Positions 24,402 through 30,195 of a stretch of 30,195 nucleotides of DNA are shown piece by piece. This DNA is from Phenylobacterium sp. CCH9-H3. Lineage in GTDB: Bacteria > Pseudomonadota > Alphaproteobacteria > Caulobacterales > Caulobacteraceae. Where the stretch lies: positions 1 to 30,195 of the forward strand of contig NZ_LSJI01000155.1 in assembly GCF_001557235.1 (NCBI RefSeq), read 5' to 3'. A model generated the notes under the pieces. That model was not told the DNA's origin. It made no database searches and saw nothing but the letters and a program-made list of their open reading frames with translations. How positions within the stretch are numbered: the first letter of the stretch is position 1; each line of letters begins with the position of its first letter. The translations under genes were made by a program, and so were the position numbers.

Positions 24402-24483
24402 GGTGATCTCTCTTGTGTTGGGGTTTTCTCGAGGCGACGGCACGCCGGCGGCGGCGCGCCCCGTTGGGGGTCTGGATCCGGGT

Positions 24484-25155
24484 CTAGGACGGCAGCGGCG
24501 CGCCGGATTGTTCGGCGGCCAGGTAGGTCGCGTACCAGTCGGGCCAGTCGGCGTCGTAACCGCCGCCGCGGCGGGTCTCATGTTCGCCGTGGGCCGCTGC
24601 GGCGCGGCGCAGGGCGCCGGCCAGGTCCGCCGTGGAGCCGAAGCTGGTCACGCCGGAGTCGATGCGGCCGGGGAACCGCGTGGTCACTTCCTGCAGGAGC
24701 CAGCTGTTGCCGTCCGGGTCGCTGAAGGTCGCGAACGAGGCGTAGCTGCGGCGATCCCGGTCGGGACCATTCTCACGCGCTTCGGGGTCGAAGCGGTAGC
24801 CGCCGTTGCGATCGTGGAACACCTCGCTGACGTCGACGCCCTTGGCGGCCAGCCCGGCGCGGGCCGCGACGATGTCCGAGACCGCGAGGAAGTTCAGTTG
24901 CGCCGAGCCGGGCGCCGAGGGCGACACGCCGGTACCGAACATGACCGAGGCGGCCGAGCCTGGGGGCGTGAAGTGGACGATCCGCGCATGGCCGTCCCGG
25001 TGGTCGACGTCCAGGCGCCACCCCAGCCGCTGGTAGAAGTCGGCGGCGCGGTGAACGTCGGAAACGGGCAGGAGCAGGACTTCGAGCTTCGTGTCGAAGG
25101 CGGCCGGAGGCGCGGCCTCGGCTGCCGGGCGATCGAGGATTTGGGTGGTGGCCAT
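24484..25155 (-). CDS. VOC (glyoxalase/bleomycin-resistance-like) protein
   Basis: A 223-residue protein with one VOC module at residues 20-135 (LEVLLLPVSDVHRAADFYQRLGWRLDVD ... SFATFSDPDGNSWLLQEV). A ~75-residue C-terminal tail follows, rich in Arg/Ala and ending with a GGYDADWPDWYATYLAAEQSG segment. The tail is seen in some VOC proteins of unknown role. The activity could be lyase, isomerase or ligand binding. Start 25155 has AAGGAA upstream; the longer open frame to 25323 runs through the operator region and is not supported. It is divergent from an OhrR-like MarR gene across a promoter region with repeated elements. Confidence 0.87.
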   Translation of the reverse strand: MATTQILDRPAAEAAPPAAFDTKLEVLLLPVSDVHRAADFYQRLGWRLDVDHRDGHARIVHFTPPGSAASVMFGTGVSPSAPGSAQLNFLAVSDIVAARAGLAAKGVDVSEVFHDRNGGYRFDPEARENGPDRDRRSYASFATFSDPDGNSWLLQEVTTRFPGRIDSGVTSFGSTADLAGALRRAAAAHGEHETRRGGGYDADWPDWYATYLAAEQSGAPLPS

Positions 25156-25184
25156 CTGGGTGTTCCTTTGCTTGTGCAATTTAG

Positions 25185-25271
25185 ATCGGTAGCGATGTAT
25201 TCGGTACCGCTGCAAATGGAGGAACGAGATCTCCGAGTCAACCCATTCCGATTTAATCGGTAGCGATTTAT
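25185..25271. promoter_or_regulatory. repeated operator elements between VOC and OhrR-like genes
   Basis: The 12-mer ATCGGTAGCGAT occurs twice in the 154-base divergent gap, at 25185-25196 and 25256-25267. Both copies are followed by a TAT-containing flank (GTAT, TTAT). Each copy is a dyad with ATCG/CGAT arms and a GTAG centre. A related palindrome, CGGTACCG, lies at 25202-25209. The right copy runs into TTTATATAGG, a plausible -10 region for the MarR gene. The arrangement fits an autoregulating MarR protein that also controls the VOC operon. Confidence 0.6.
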
Positions 25272-25309
25272 ATAGGAGCCGAACGAACACAGAGCCGTGA
25301 GACGAGCCC

Positions 25310-25792
25310 ATGACCTCCTCCACCCAGAGCGCCGCGACCCCGGCTGCGAAGACGCCCGGCCTCGACGATTTCCTCTGCTTCGCCGTCTATTCGGCCAACC
25401 TGGCCTTTGGCCGGGCGTACAAGCCGCTCATCGAGTCGCTGGGGCTGACGTCCTACACGCAGTTCATCGCCATCGTGGCGCTGTCCGAGGAGGACCACCA
25501 AAGCGTCGGCGCCCTGGGCGAGAAGCTGTTCCTGGAATCGAACACGCTGACGCCGATCCTCAAGAAGCTCGAGGCCCTGGGCTACGTCAGCCGCCACCGC
25601 GATCCGGCGGACGAGCGCCAGGTCATCGTCAGCCTCACGCCGGAGGGCCGGCGGGTGCGGGAAATGGCGCGTGCGCCGCAGGCCAGCCTGCGGATCGACA
25701 GCGGTCTGGGCGAAGACTTCCCCGTCGTGCAGAGATTTATGGTCCGGCTGCGTGACAACCTGCTCGCCGCCTTGCGGCGGCGACGCGACTAG
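25310..25792 (+). CDS. MarR-family regulator, OhrR-like
   Basis: A 160-residue winged-helix regulator. It strongly resembles OhrR organic-peroxide sensors: FLCFAVYSANLAFGRAYKPLIESLGLTSYTQFIAIVAL, then SVGALGEKLFLESNTLTPILKKLEALGYVSRHRDPADERQV. Cys23 in the LCFA motif is the peroxidatic cysteine position of OhrR. No ohr gene is nearby; the divergent operon encodes VOC, DUF6130 and an exported hydrolase, and the usual OhrR operator (TACAATT-type) is not seen. The protein may therefore sense another electrophile or oxidant. Its TAG stop and the TAG of the convergent MprF-like gene lie in the two arms of a small palindrome (GACTAG-gcgt-CTAGTC, 25787-25802). Confidence 0.88.
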   Translation: MTSSTQSAATPAAKTPGLDDFLCFAVYSANLAFGRAYKPLIESLGLTSYTQFIAIVALSEEDHQSVGALGEKLFLESNTLTPILKKLEALGYVSRHRDPADERQVIVSLTPEGRRVREMARAPQASLRIDSGLGEDFPVVQRFMVRLRDNLLAALRRRRD

Positions 25793-25796
25793 GCGT

Positions 25797-27440
25797 CTAG
25801 TCTTCGGCCTTCTTCGGGCGCTTCGCCAGGCCAGCGACGCCGCCCGAGGACAGCAGGCCGGCATCCGCCATCAGGAGCGGGATCGCCCACTTTCGGGGCG
25901 CGGCCACGTAGCGCGGCTGCCAGGTGGGATCGTACTTGGACTTGTAGTGGCGCACGCCCTGGAAGTTGTAGATCTCCTCGCCCCGGTCGTAGATCAGGCG
26001 ACCGACCCGTGAGAGCGCCGGCGCCAGCGGGCGGTCGTCAAGGCCCGACAGCGGCGCCATGCCGAAATCGAAGGCGCCGTAGCCCTGCGCACGGCCCCAG
26101 TTGATCAGCTCCACGAACAGGAAGTCCATGATGCGCGGCGGGCCCTCGGGCACGAAACGCATCAGGTCGATGGAGAAGGCCGTGCGGGACGCCGTCGGCC
26201 AGAGGGTGGCGAAGGCGATGATCCGGCCCTCCCAGCGCACCAGCGCGATCGGAAATTCCTGCACGTAGCGCGGTACGAACCCGCCCAGGGAAAAGCCCTT
26301 TTCCCCCCCGGCATGGGTGTCGAGCCATGCGTCGGAGATCCGCTTCAGATCGGGCATCAGCGGCGGGACCTCGGCGGGCTCCACGATTTCGAAGACGGCG
26401 CCGTCCTTGGCCGCGCGCTGCCAGGCGCGCCGTAGGTTGCCGCGCTTGGTGCCCTCGATCGTGAAGCTCTCCAGCGGGGAGATGCTGGCCTCGCCCATCT
26501 TCTGGATCGCAAAGCCCAGCTCGACCACGTCGGGCAGGTCGTCCGGCTCCAGGTTGTAGAACCCCGGCCGCGCGGCGTGGGCGTCCGCCAGCTCCCGGAA
26601 CCGCCAGAGCAGCTCCATCCGCTCGTCGCGGCGGCCGACCGTGGAGCCCAGCGCGATCCAGCTGCGCCCCCGTACGCCGAACATCAGGAAGCTCTCTCCC
26701 GACGGCGAGAACAGGAACCGCTTATCGCCCAGCAGCGCCAGGTTCGACGGCGGACGCGAGACCTCCGCCGTGGCGAGGATCTTGCGCACGCGTTCGAAGT
26801 CGGGGTCGTCCTCGCCCACGATGGGCGGCGGGGCGGCCGAGCTGAACAGCCGCCAGATGCCGAAGGCCAGCAGCGCCAGCGCGGCGCCGGCCCAGGCCCG
26901 CAGCGAGCGGGCCGCATCCTCGTCGGCCATCACGCGCCACCAGGGCAGGTCGCCGTAGTCGGCGTTCTGGAACGACCAGAGCCCGATCATCCCGGCGCCG
27001 GCGACGAAGCAGGCGGCCGACACGAGCCAGCCGGGCGTCACCTGCACGCGGGTGAGCTGGGTCTTGCGCGGGAAGGCGTGGTGGAACGGCGCCAGGACCA
27101 CGGCCAGGGCCAGGAGCAGGGCCGTCTCCTCCCAGACGAACCCCTTCACAAGGCTCAGCGGCGCCGCGATCAGCAGGGTGGCCAGCGTCGCCCACCAGGC
27201 GCCGTCGAGCCGCGCCCGCAGCCCGAAGGCCAGCATCACCAGCACCAGGCCGATCACGCTGGACAGGAAGTGGCTGAGCTCGATCAGGATGACCGGCTCG
27301 AACTCCATCAGGCGAATGAACCGGGTCGGCATCGAGGGCCGCGCGCCCGAAGCGAGCAGCAGGACGCCCAGCGCCAACGTCAGCAGCGCCGCGGTCCAGG
27401 GGGCGGCGGCGGTCACGGCAGGATGGCGAAGGAAGCGCAT
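25797..27440 (-). CDS. MprF-like lysyl-phosphatidylglycerol synthase, short form
   Basis: A 547-residue membrane protein. The N-terminal ~210 residues hold about six transmembrane helices. The C-terminal ~300 residues are the DUF2156/GNAT-like synthase domain seen in MprF and LpiA: FSPSGESFLMFGVRGRSWIALG, GGEKGFSLGGFVPRYVQEFPIALVR, IDLMRFVPEGPPRIMDFLFVELINW, FDFGMAPLSGL and YNFQGVRHYKSKYDPTWQPRYV. The enzyme transfers an aminoacyl group from tRNA to phosphatidylglycerol, lowering membrane charge. Full-length MprF/LpiA is about 850 residues with some 14 helices, so most of the flippase part is absent. AAAGGGAG precedes the ATG at 27440, supporting that this short form is the intact gene. Confidence 0.88.
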   Translation of the reverse strand: MRFLRHPAVTAAAPWTAALLTLALGVLLLASGARPSMPTRFIRLMEFEPVILIELSHFLSSVIGLVLVMLAFGLRARLDGAWWATLATLLIAAPLSLVKGFVWEETALLLALAVVLAPFHHAFPRKTQLTRVQVTPGWLVSAACFVAGAGMIGLWSFQNADYGDLPWWRVMADEDAARSLRAWAGAALALLAFGIWRLFSSAAPPPIVGEDDPDFERVRKILATAEVSRPPSNLALLGDKRFLFSPSGESFLMFGVRGRSWIALGSTVGRRDERMELLWRFRELADAHAARPGFYNLEPDDLPDVVELGFAIQKMGEASISPLESFTIEGTKRGNLRRAWQRAAKDGAVFEIVEPAEVPPLMPDLKRISDAWLDTHAGGEKGFSLGGFVPRYVQEFPIALVRWEGRIIAFATLWPTASRTAFSIDLMRFVPEGPPRIMDFLFVELINWGRAQGYGAFDFGMAPLSGLDDRPLAPALSRVGRLIYDRGEEIYNFQGVRHYKSKYDPTWQPRYVAAPRKWAIPLLMADAGLLSSGGVAGLAKRPKKAED

Positions 27441-27500
27441 CGTCTCCCTTTAAGAAGCGCGTCGTGACGATTGTATAGGCGAGCCGGCGTCGGCCTGCTC

Positions 27501-27512
27501 AAACGGCCGTTT
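27501..27512. promoter_or_regulatory. perfect palindrome AAACGGCCGTTT
   Basis: A 12-base perfect palindrome in the 143-base divergent gap between the MprF-like gene and the acyl-CoA dehydrogenases, 71 bases before the dehydrogenase start. With its left neighbour C it reads CAAAC-N4-GTTT. This resembles the [G/C]AAAC-N2-4-GTTT[G/C] site described for PsrA, a TetR-family fatty-acid-responsive repressor in Pseudomonas. Assigning a PsrA-like regulator here is inference. Confidence 0.5.
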
Positions 27513-27583
27513 AATCGCCCTTGCCCCGGCCTGCCCGGACGCTAATCTTGCGGGCTCTGACTGACAGGTTTTGGGAGAGCGGT

Positions 27584-28801
27584 ATGGCCGACTTCGGCGC
27601 CACGGAACTCGACGCGTTCGCGGCCGAGGTGCGCAAGGAACTGGCGGCGATGTACCCGCCCGAACTGCGCGATCCCAAGGCCAGGACCGACTACGAAGCC
27701 GTCTGGGGCGGCCGGGCTTTTGAAGGGTCGGACGACCCGCAGATCGTCTGGATGAAGCGGGTGGCGGCCAAAGGATGGACCACGCCGACCTGGCCGAAGG
27801 AATACGGCGGCGCCGGGCTGACGGCGGCTCAGGCGCGGGTGATCGACCGGGAGCTGGCGGCCGGGAAGTATCGCTCGCCGCTGGCCTCGTTCGGGATCTG
27901 GATGCTTGGGCCGGTCCTGTTGGAATACGCCAACGAAGATCAGAAGCGGGAGCACCTGCCGCGGATCGTGCGGGGGGAGATCCGGTGGTGCCAGGGGTAC
28001 TCGGAGCCGGGGGCCGGGTCGGACCTGGCCAGCCTGGCGACCAAGTGCGAGGACAAGGGCGACCACTGGCTCATAAATGGTTCAAAAATATGGACAAGTT
28101 ACGCCGATAAGGCGGACTGGTGCTTCTGCCTGGTGCGGACCGATACGTCCAAGAAGCACGAGGGCATCAGCTTCGTGCTGATCGACATGAAGACGCCGGG
28201 GGTCGAGACGCGGCCGATCCCGCTGATCAGCGGGGAGAGCCCGTTCTGCGAGACGTTCTTCACGGACGTGAAGATTCCCAAGGAAAATCTGGTCGGTAGG
28301 GTCAACGGCGGCTGGGAGATCGCCAAGCGGCTGCTGCAGTACGAGCGCCAGAACATCTCGGCCGGGTTCGGCGAGGGCGGGTCGGCGGGCGGCGCCTCGG
28401 GCGACCTGGCCACGATCGCCAAACAGTACGCGGGCGATGTGTATGATCTGTCCGACGCCGAGCTGCGCAGCAAGATCACCACCAACAAGATGAACTTCCA
28501 GGCCCTGCGCCAGACCATCGCCCGGTCGGCGGCGGAATCGAAGGCCGGCAACGGCCCGTCGGCCACGACCTCGATCATCAAGTACGCCGCCGCCGAGTTC
28601 GCCAAGGAGCGGTCCGAGCTGATGGTGGAGGCCCTGGGCCACCAGGGGCTGGGCTGGGATGGCGAGGGCTTCGAGGGCCCGGAGATCCTGGCGGTCCGCG
28701 GCTGGCTGCGCACCAAGGCCAACTCCATCGAGGGCGGGACCTCGGAGGTGAACCTGAACGTGATCGCCAAGCGGGTGCTGGGCTTGCCTGACCCCAAGTA
28801 A
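27584..28801 (+). CDS. acyl-CoA dehydrogenase 1
   Basis: A 405-residue flavoenzyme expected to make a trans-2-enoyl-CoA. Family blocks in order: TPTWPKEYGG (about 65-74), WCQGYSEPGAGSDLA (about 138-152), INGSKIWTS, HEGISFVLIDMK, SPFCETFFTDVKIPKENLVG, and a C-terminal IEGGTSEVNLNVIAKRVLGLPDPK. The usual C-terminal catalytic Glu, one residue before the GT, is Gly here (GGT), so the base must be elsewhere, as in isovaleryl- and long-chain-type enzymes. ATG 27584 follows GGGAGAG at a good distance. A short stretch at 28071-28103, coding for LINGSKIWTSY, uses AT-rich rare codons unlike the rest. The gene is followed 41 bases later by a paralogue. Confidence 0.92.
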   Translation: MADFGATELDAFAAEVRKELAAMYPPELRDPKARTDYEAVWGGRAFEGSDDPQIVWMKRVAAKGWTTPTWPKEYGGAGLTAAQARVIDRELAAGKYRSPLASFGIWMLGPVLLEYANEDQKREHLPRIVRGEIRWCQGYSEPGAGSDLASLATKCEDKGDHWLINGSKIWTSYADKADWCFCLVRTDTSKKHEGISFVLIDMKTPGVETRPIPLISGESPFCETFFTDVKIPKENLVGRVNGGWEIAKRLLQYERQNISAGFGEGGSAGGASGDLATIAKQYAGDVYDLSDAELRSKITTNKMNFQALRQTIARSAAESKAGNGPSATTSIIKYAAAEFAKERSELMVEALGHQGLGWDGEGFEGPEILAVRGWLRTKANSIEGGTSEVNLNVIAKRVLGLPDPK

Positions 28802-28842
28802 AACAGGCCGAAATAGCCAAAACCCCAAGGGAGGATCAGGCC

Positions 28843-30051
28843 ATGGCGGACTTCGGCGGCGAGGTGGAGACGTTCCGGGCGGAAGCCCGCGCCTGGCTGG
28901 AGGAGAACTTCCCCAAGGCCCTGGCCCACGACACGGCCGCCCAGCTCGCCAAGCTGCAGGCGCGCCCTGAGACCCCGGAAGCCACGGCCTGGCGCCGGGC
29001 GCTGGGCGGCAAGGGCTGGGGCACGCCCACCTGGCCGAAAGAATACGGCGGCGGGGGCCTCAGCCGCGCCGAGGCCAAGGTGCTGGCCGAGGAGATGGCC
29101 AAGATCGGGGCCAAGAACCCGATCGGTGGCATGGGCGTGGCGTTCTTCGGCCCGACCCTGCTGGAGTACGGCAGCGAGGCGCTCAAGCGCGAGCACATGC
29201 CCGGCATCGTCATGGGCGAGGTCTGGTGGTGCCAGGGCTATTCCGAGCCGGGCGCCGGATCGGACCTGGCCGGCCTGCAGACCCGGGCCGAAGACAAGGG
29301 CGACCACTTCCTGGTGAACGGCAGCAAGGTGTGGACCAGCGGGGCCCAGCACGCCGACCGCTGCTACTGCCTGGTGCGCACCAACACCGAGAAGAAGCAC
29401 GAGGGGATCAGCTTCCTGCTGATCGACATGAAGGCGCCGGGCGTCGAGGTGCGGCCCATCCTCTTGATCAACGGCACCTCGCCCTTCTGCGAGACCTTCT
29501 TCACCGACGTGAAGGTGCCCAAGGACCAGCTGTTCGGCCCGCTGAACGGCGGCTGGACCGTGGCCAAGCGGCTGATGCAGTTCGAGCGGGACTCCATCGC
29601 CGGCAGCCTGGGCGGCGGCAACATCGGCCAGACCGTGGCCATGCCCACCATCCCCGAGGCGGCCAAGGCCGGCGTGGGCGAGGACGAGCAGGGCCGCATC
29701 GCCGACCCCGACCTGCGCCGGCGGATCACCGAGCACCTGATGGAGAACCGCGCCTTCCAGCTGACCATGAAGCGGGCGGCCGAGGACGCGCGGGCCTCCA
29801 ACGGGCCGTCGAACACCGCGGCGATCATGAAGTACGCCGGCGCCAAGATCGCCCAGGACCGCAACGAGCTGATGGTCGAGGCCATGGGCGTCGGCGGGCT
29901 GGCCTGGGAGGGCGAGCCCTTCTCCGAACAGGAGCTGGCGGCCATGCGCACCATGCTGCGGTCCAAGGCCAATTCCATCGAGGGCGGCACCTCGGAGATC
30001 AACCTCAACATCGTCGCCAAGCGCGTGCTGGGATTGCCGGACCCGAAATAA
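28843..30051 (+). CDS. acyl-CoA dehydrogenase 2 (tandem paralogue)
   Basis: A 402-residue acyl-CoA dehydrogenase closely related to its upstream neighbour. It shares TPTWPKEYGG, WCQGYSEPGAGSDLAGL, KKHEGISFLLIDMKAPGVEVRPI, SPFCETFFTDVKVPKDQLFG and the C-terminal KANSIEGGTSEINLNIVAKRVLGLPDPK. It also has GGT in place of the usual catalytic Glu position. GGGAGGATCAGGCC precedes the ATG. The pair may be isozymes for different acyl chains or two subunits of one heteromeric dehydrogenase, as known for some steroid-degrading ACADs. Codon use is uniformly GC-rich here, including over the segment that is AT-rich in copy 1. Confidence 0.92.
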   Translation: MADFGGEVETFRAEARAWLEENFPKALAHDTAAQLAKLQARPETPEATAWRRALGGKGWGTPTWPKEYGGGGLSRAEAKVLAEEMAKIGAKNPIGGMGVAFFGPTLLEYGSEALKREHMPGIVMGEVWWCQGYSEPGAGSDLAGLQTRAEDKGDHFLVNGSKVWTSGAQHADRCYCLVRTNTEKKHEGISFLLIDMKAPGVEVRPILLINGTSPFCETFFTDVKVPKDQLFGPLNGGWTVAKRLMQFERDSIAGSLGGGNIGQTVAMPTIPEAAKAGVGEDEQGRIADPDLRRRITEHLMENRAFQLTMKRAAEDARASNGPSNTAAIMKYAGAKIAQDRNELMVEAMGVGGLAWEGEPFSEQELAAMRTMLRSKANSIEGGTSEINLNIVAKRVLGLPDPK

Positions 30052-30089
30052 AGTTTCCGGCTCGCCTCGAACGACATGAACCGGTAACG

Positions 30090-30121
30090 GCCGGCCCGCA
30101 TTTCCGCCGCGGCGGGCTGGC
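30090..30121 (+). terminator. hairpin terminator after the acyl-CoA dehydrogenases
   Basis: GCCGGCCCGC (30090-30099) and GCGGGCTGGC (30112-30121) form a 10-bp stem with one G-T wobble and a 12-base loop, 38 bases after the stop codon. No T run follows. Beyond it, to the window's end, I see no gene. Confidence 0.55.
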
Positions 30122-30195
30122 AGCAGTGCGCCGGGACGTATCGACACACCGAGGGCTTGGGTGATTCAGACTTCTTCGAACCTGCGGCGGAAATG

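Noticed and set aside
24402..24483. Imperfect inverted repeat (GGCACGCC / GGCGCGCC) between VOC and DUF6130 genes as terminator
   Set aside because: Short, mismatched, and expected by chance in such GC-rich sequence.
28099..30147. 682-codon open frame on the minus strand
   Set aside because: It is antisense to both acyl-CoA dehydrogenases and has no recognisable motif; the length is a side effect of GC-rich codons.
1..30195. tRNA, rRNA, CRISPR arrays, insertion sequences, toxin-antitoxin or phage genes
   Set aside because: Looked for and not seen; nearly all sequence is accounted for by metabolic and regulatory genes.

Overview
The window is GC-rich throughout and densely coded on both strands. 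Genes sit in short operons with stop/start overlaps (ATGA, GTGA, TGATG), and GTG and TTG starts occur. Gene content points to a free-living alphaproteobacterium, most likely Caulobacterales (Caulobacter/Phenylobacterium-like) or a related sphingomonad-type degrader. The signs are a 3-hydroxybutyrate dehydrogenase, paired acyl-CoA dehydrogenases, a YHS-domain protein of the '(seleno)protein' family, DUF3237/DUF302/DUF6130 proteins and many catabolic oxidoreductases. The genus is inference from style and content; there is no rRNA or marker gene. I saw no tRNA, rRNA, CRISPR array, insertion sequence or prophage gene.

Layout, left to right. (1) 1-2701 (+): an overlapping operon of a YHS protein (5' end cut off), a DoxX-like membrane protein, an ATP-grasp-like protein and a metallo-beta-lactamase (MBL) hydrolase. 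(2) 2780-4917 (+): 3-hydroxybutyrate dehydrogenase coupled to a type II NADH dehydrogenase-like flavoprotein, followed by a LysR regulator (4948-5889). (3) 5948-8499 (-): periplasmic cupin, MFS exporter and flavodoxin-family reductase; an 11-bp-stem hairpin separates them from LysR. (4) 8721-10399 (+): patatin-like lipase plus an exported DUF302 protein. (5) 10400-18934: a putative aromatic or ring-cleavage catabolic locus. It has an exported MBL hydrolase (+), a Tat-exported ACMSD-like amidohydrolase (-), and a six-gene (+) operon: type I extradiol dioxygenase, FAH-family hydrolase, MhpA-like flavin hydroxylase, glutathione S-transferase, TetR regulator and acyl-CoA ligase. (6) 19089-22978: DUF3237 protein and MarR regulator (+), alpha/beta hydrolase (-), fatty acyl-CoA ligase (+). 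(7) 22988-25792: a (-) operon of VOC protein, DUF6130 protein and exported alpha/beta hydrolase, divergent from an OhrR-like MarR regulator. (8) 25797-27440 (-): short MprF-like lysyl-phosphatidylglycerol synthase. (9) 27584-30051 (+): two tandem paralogous acyl-CoA dehydrogenases.

The most interesting unexplained structure is a family of four 14-bp dyads of the form TGAC-N6-GTCA (one with a single mismatch). I found them only in the two intergenic regions of locus 5, two before the exported MBL gene and two between the divergent amidohydrolase and dioxygenase genes. They look like the operator set of one regulon, and the TetR gene inside the operon is the natural candidate regulator. Other apparent control sites are a pair of ATCGGTAGCGAT repeats between the VOC gene and the OhrR-like gene, and a perfect AAACGGCCGTTT palindrome in front of the acyl-CoA dehydrogenases. 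A short, very AT-rich rare-codon patch inside the first acyl-CoA dehydrogenase is a further oddity.
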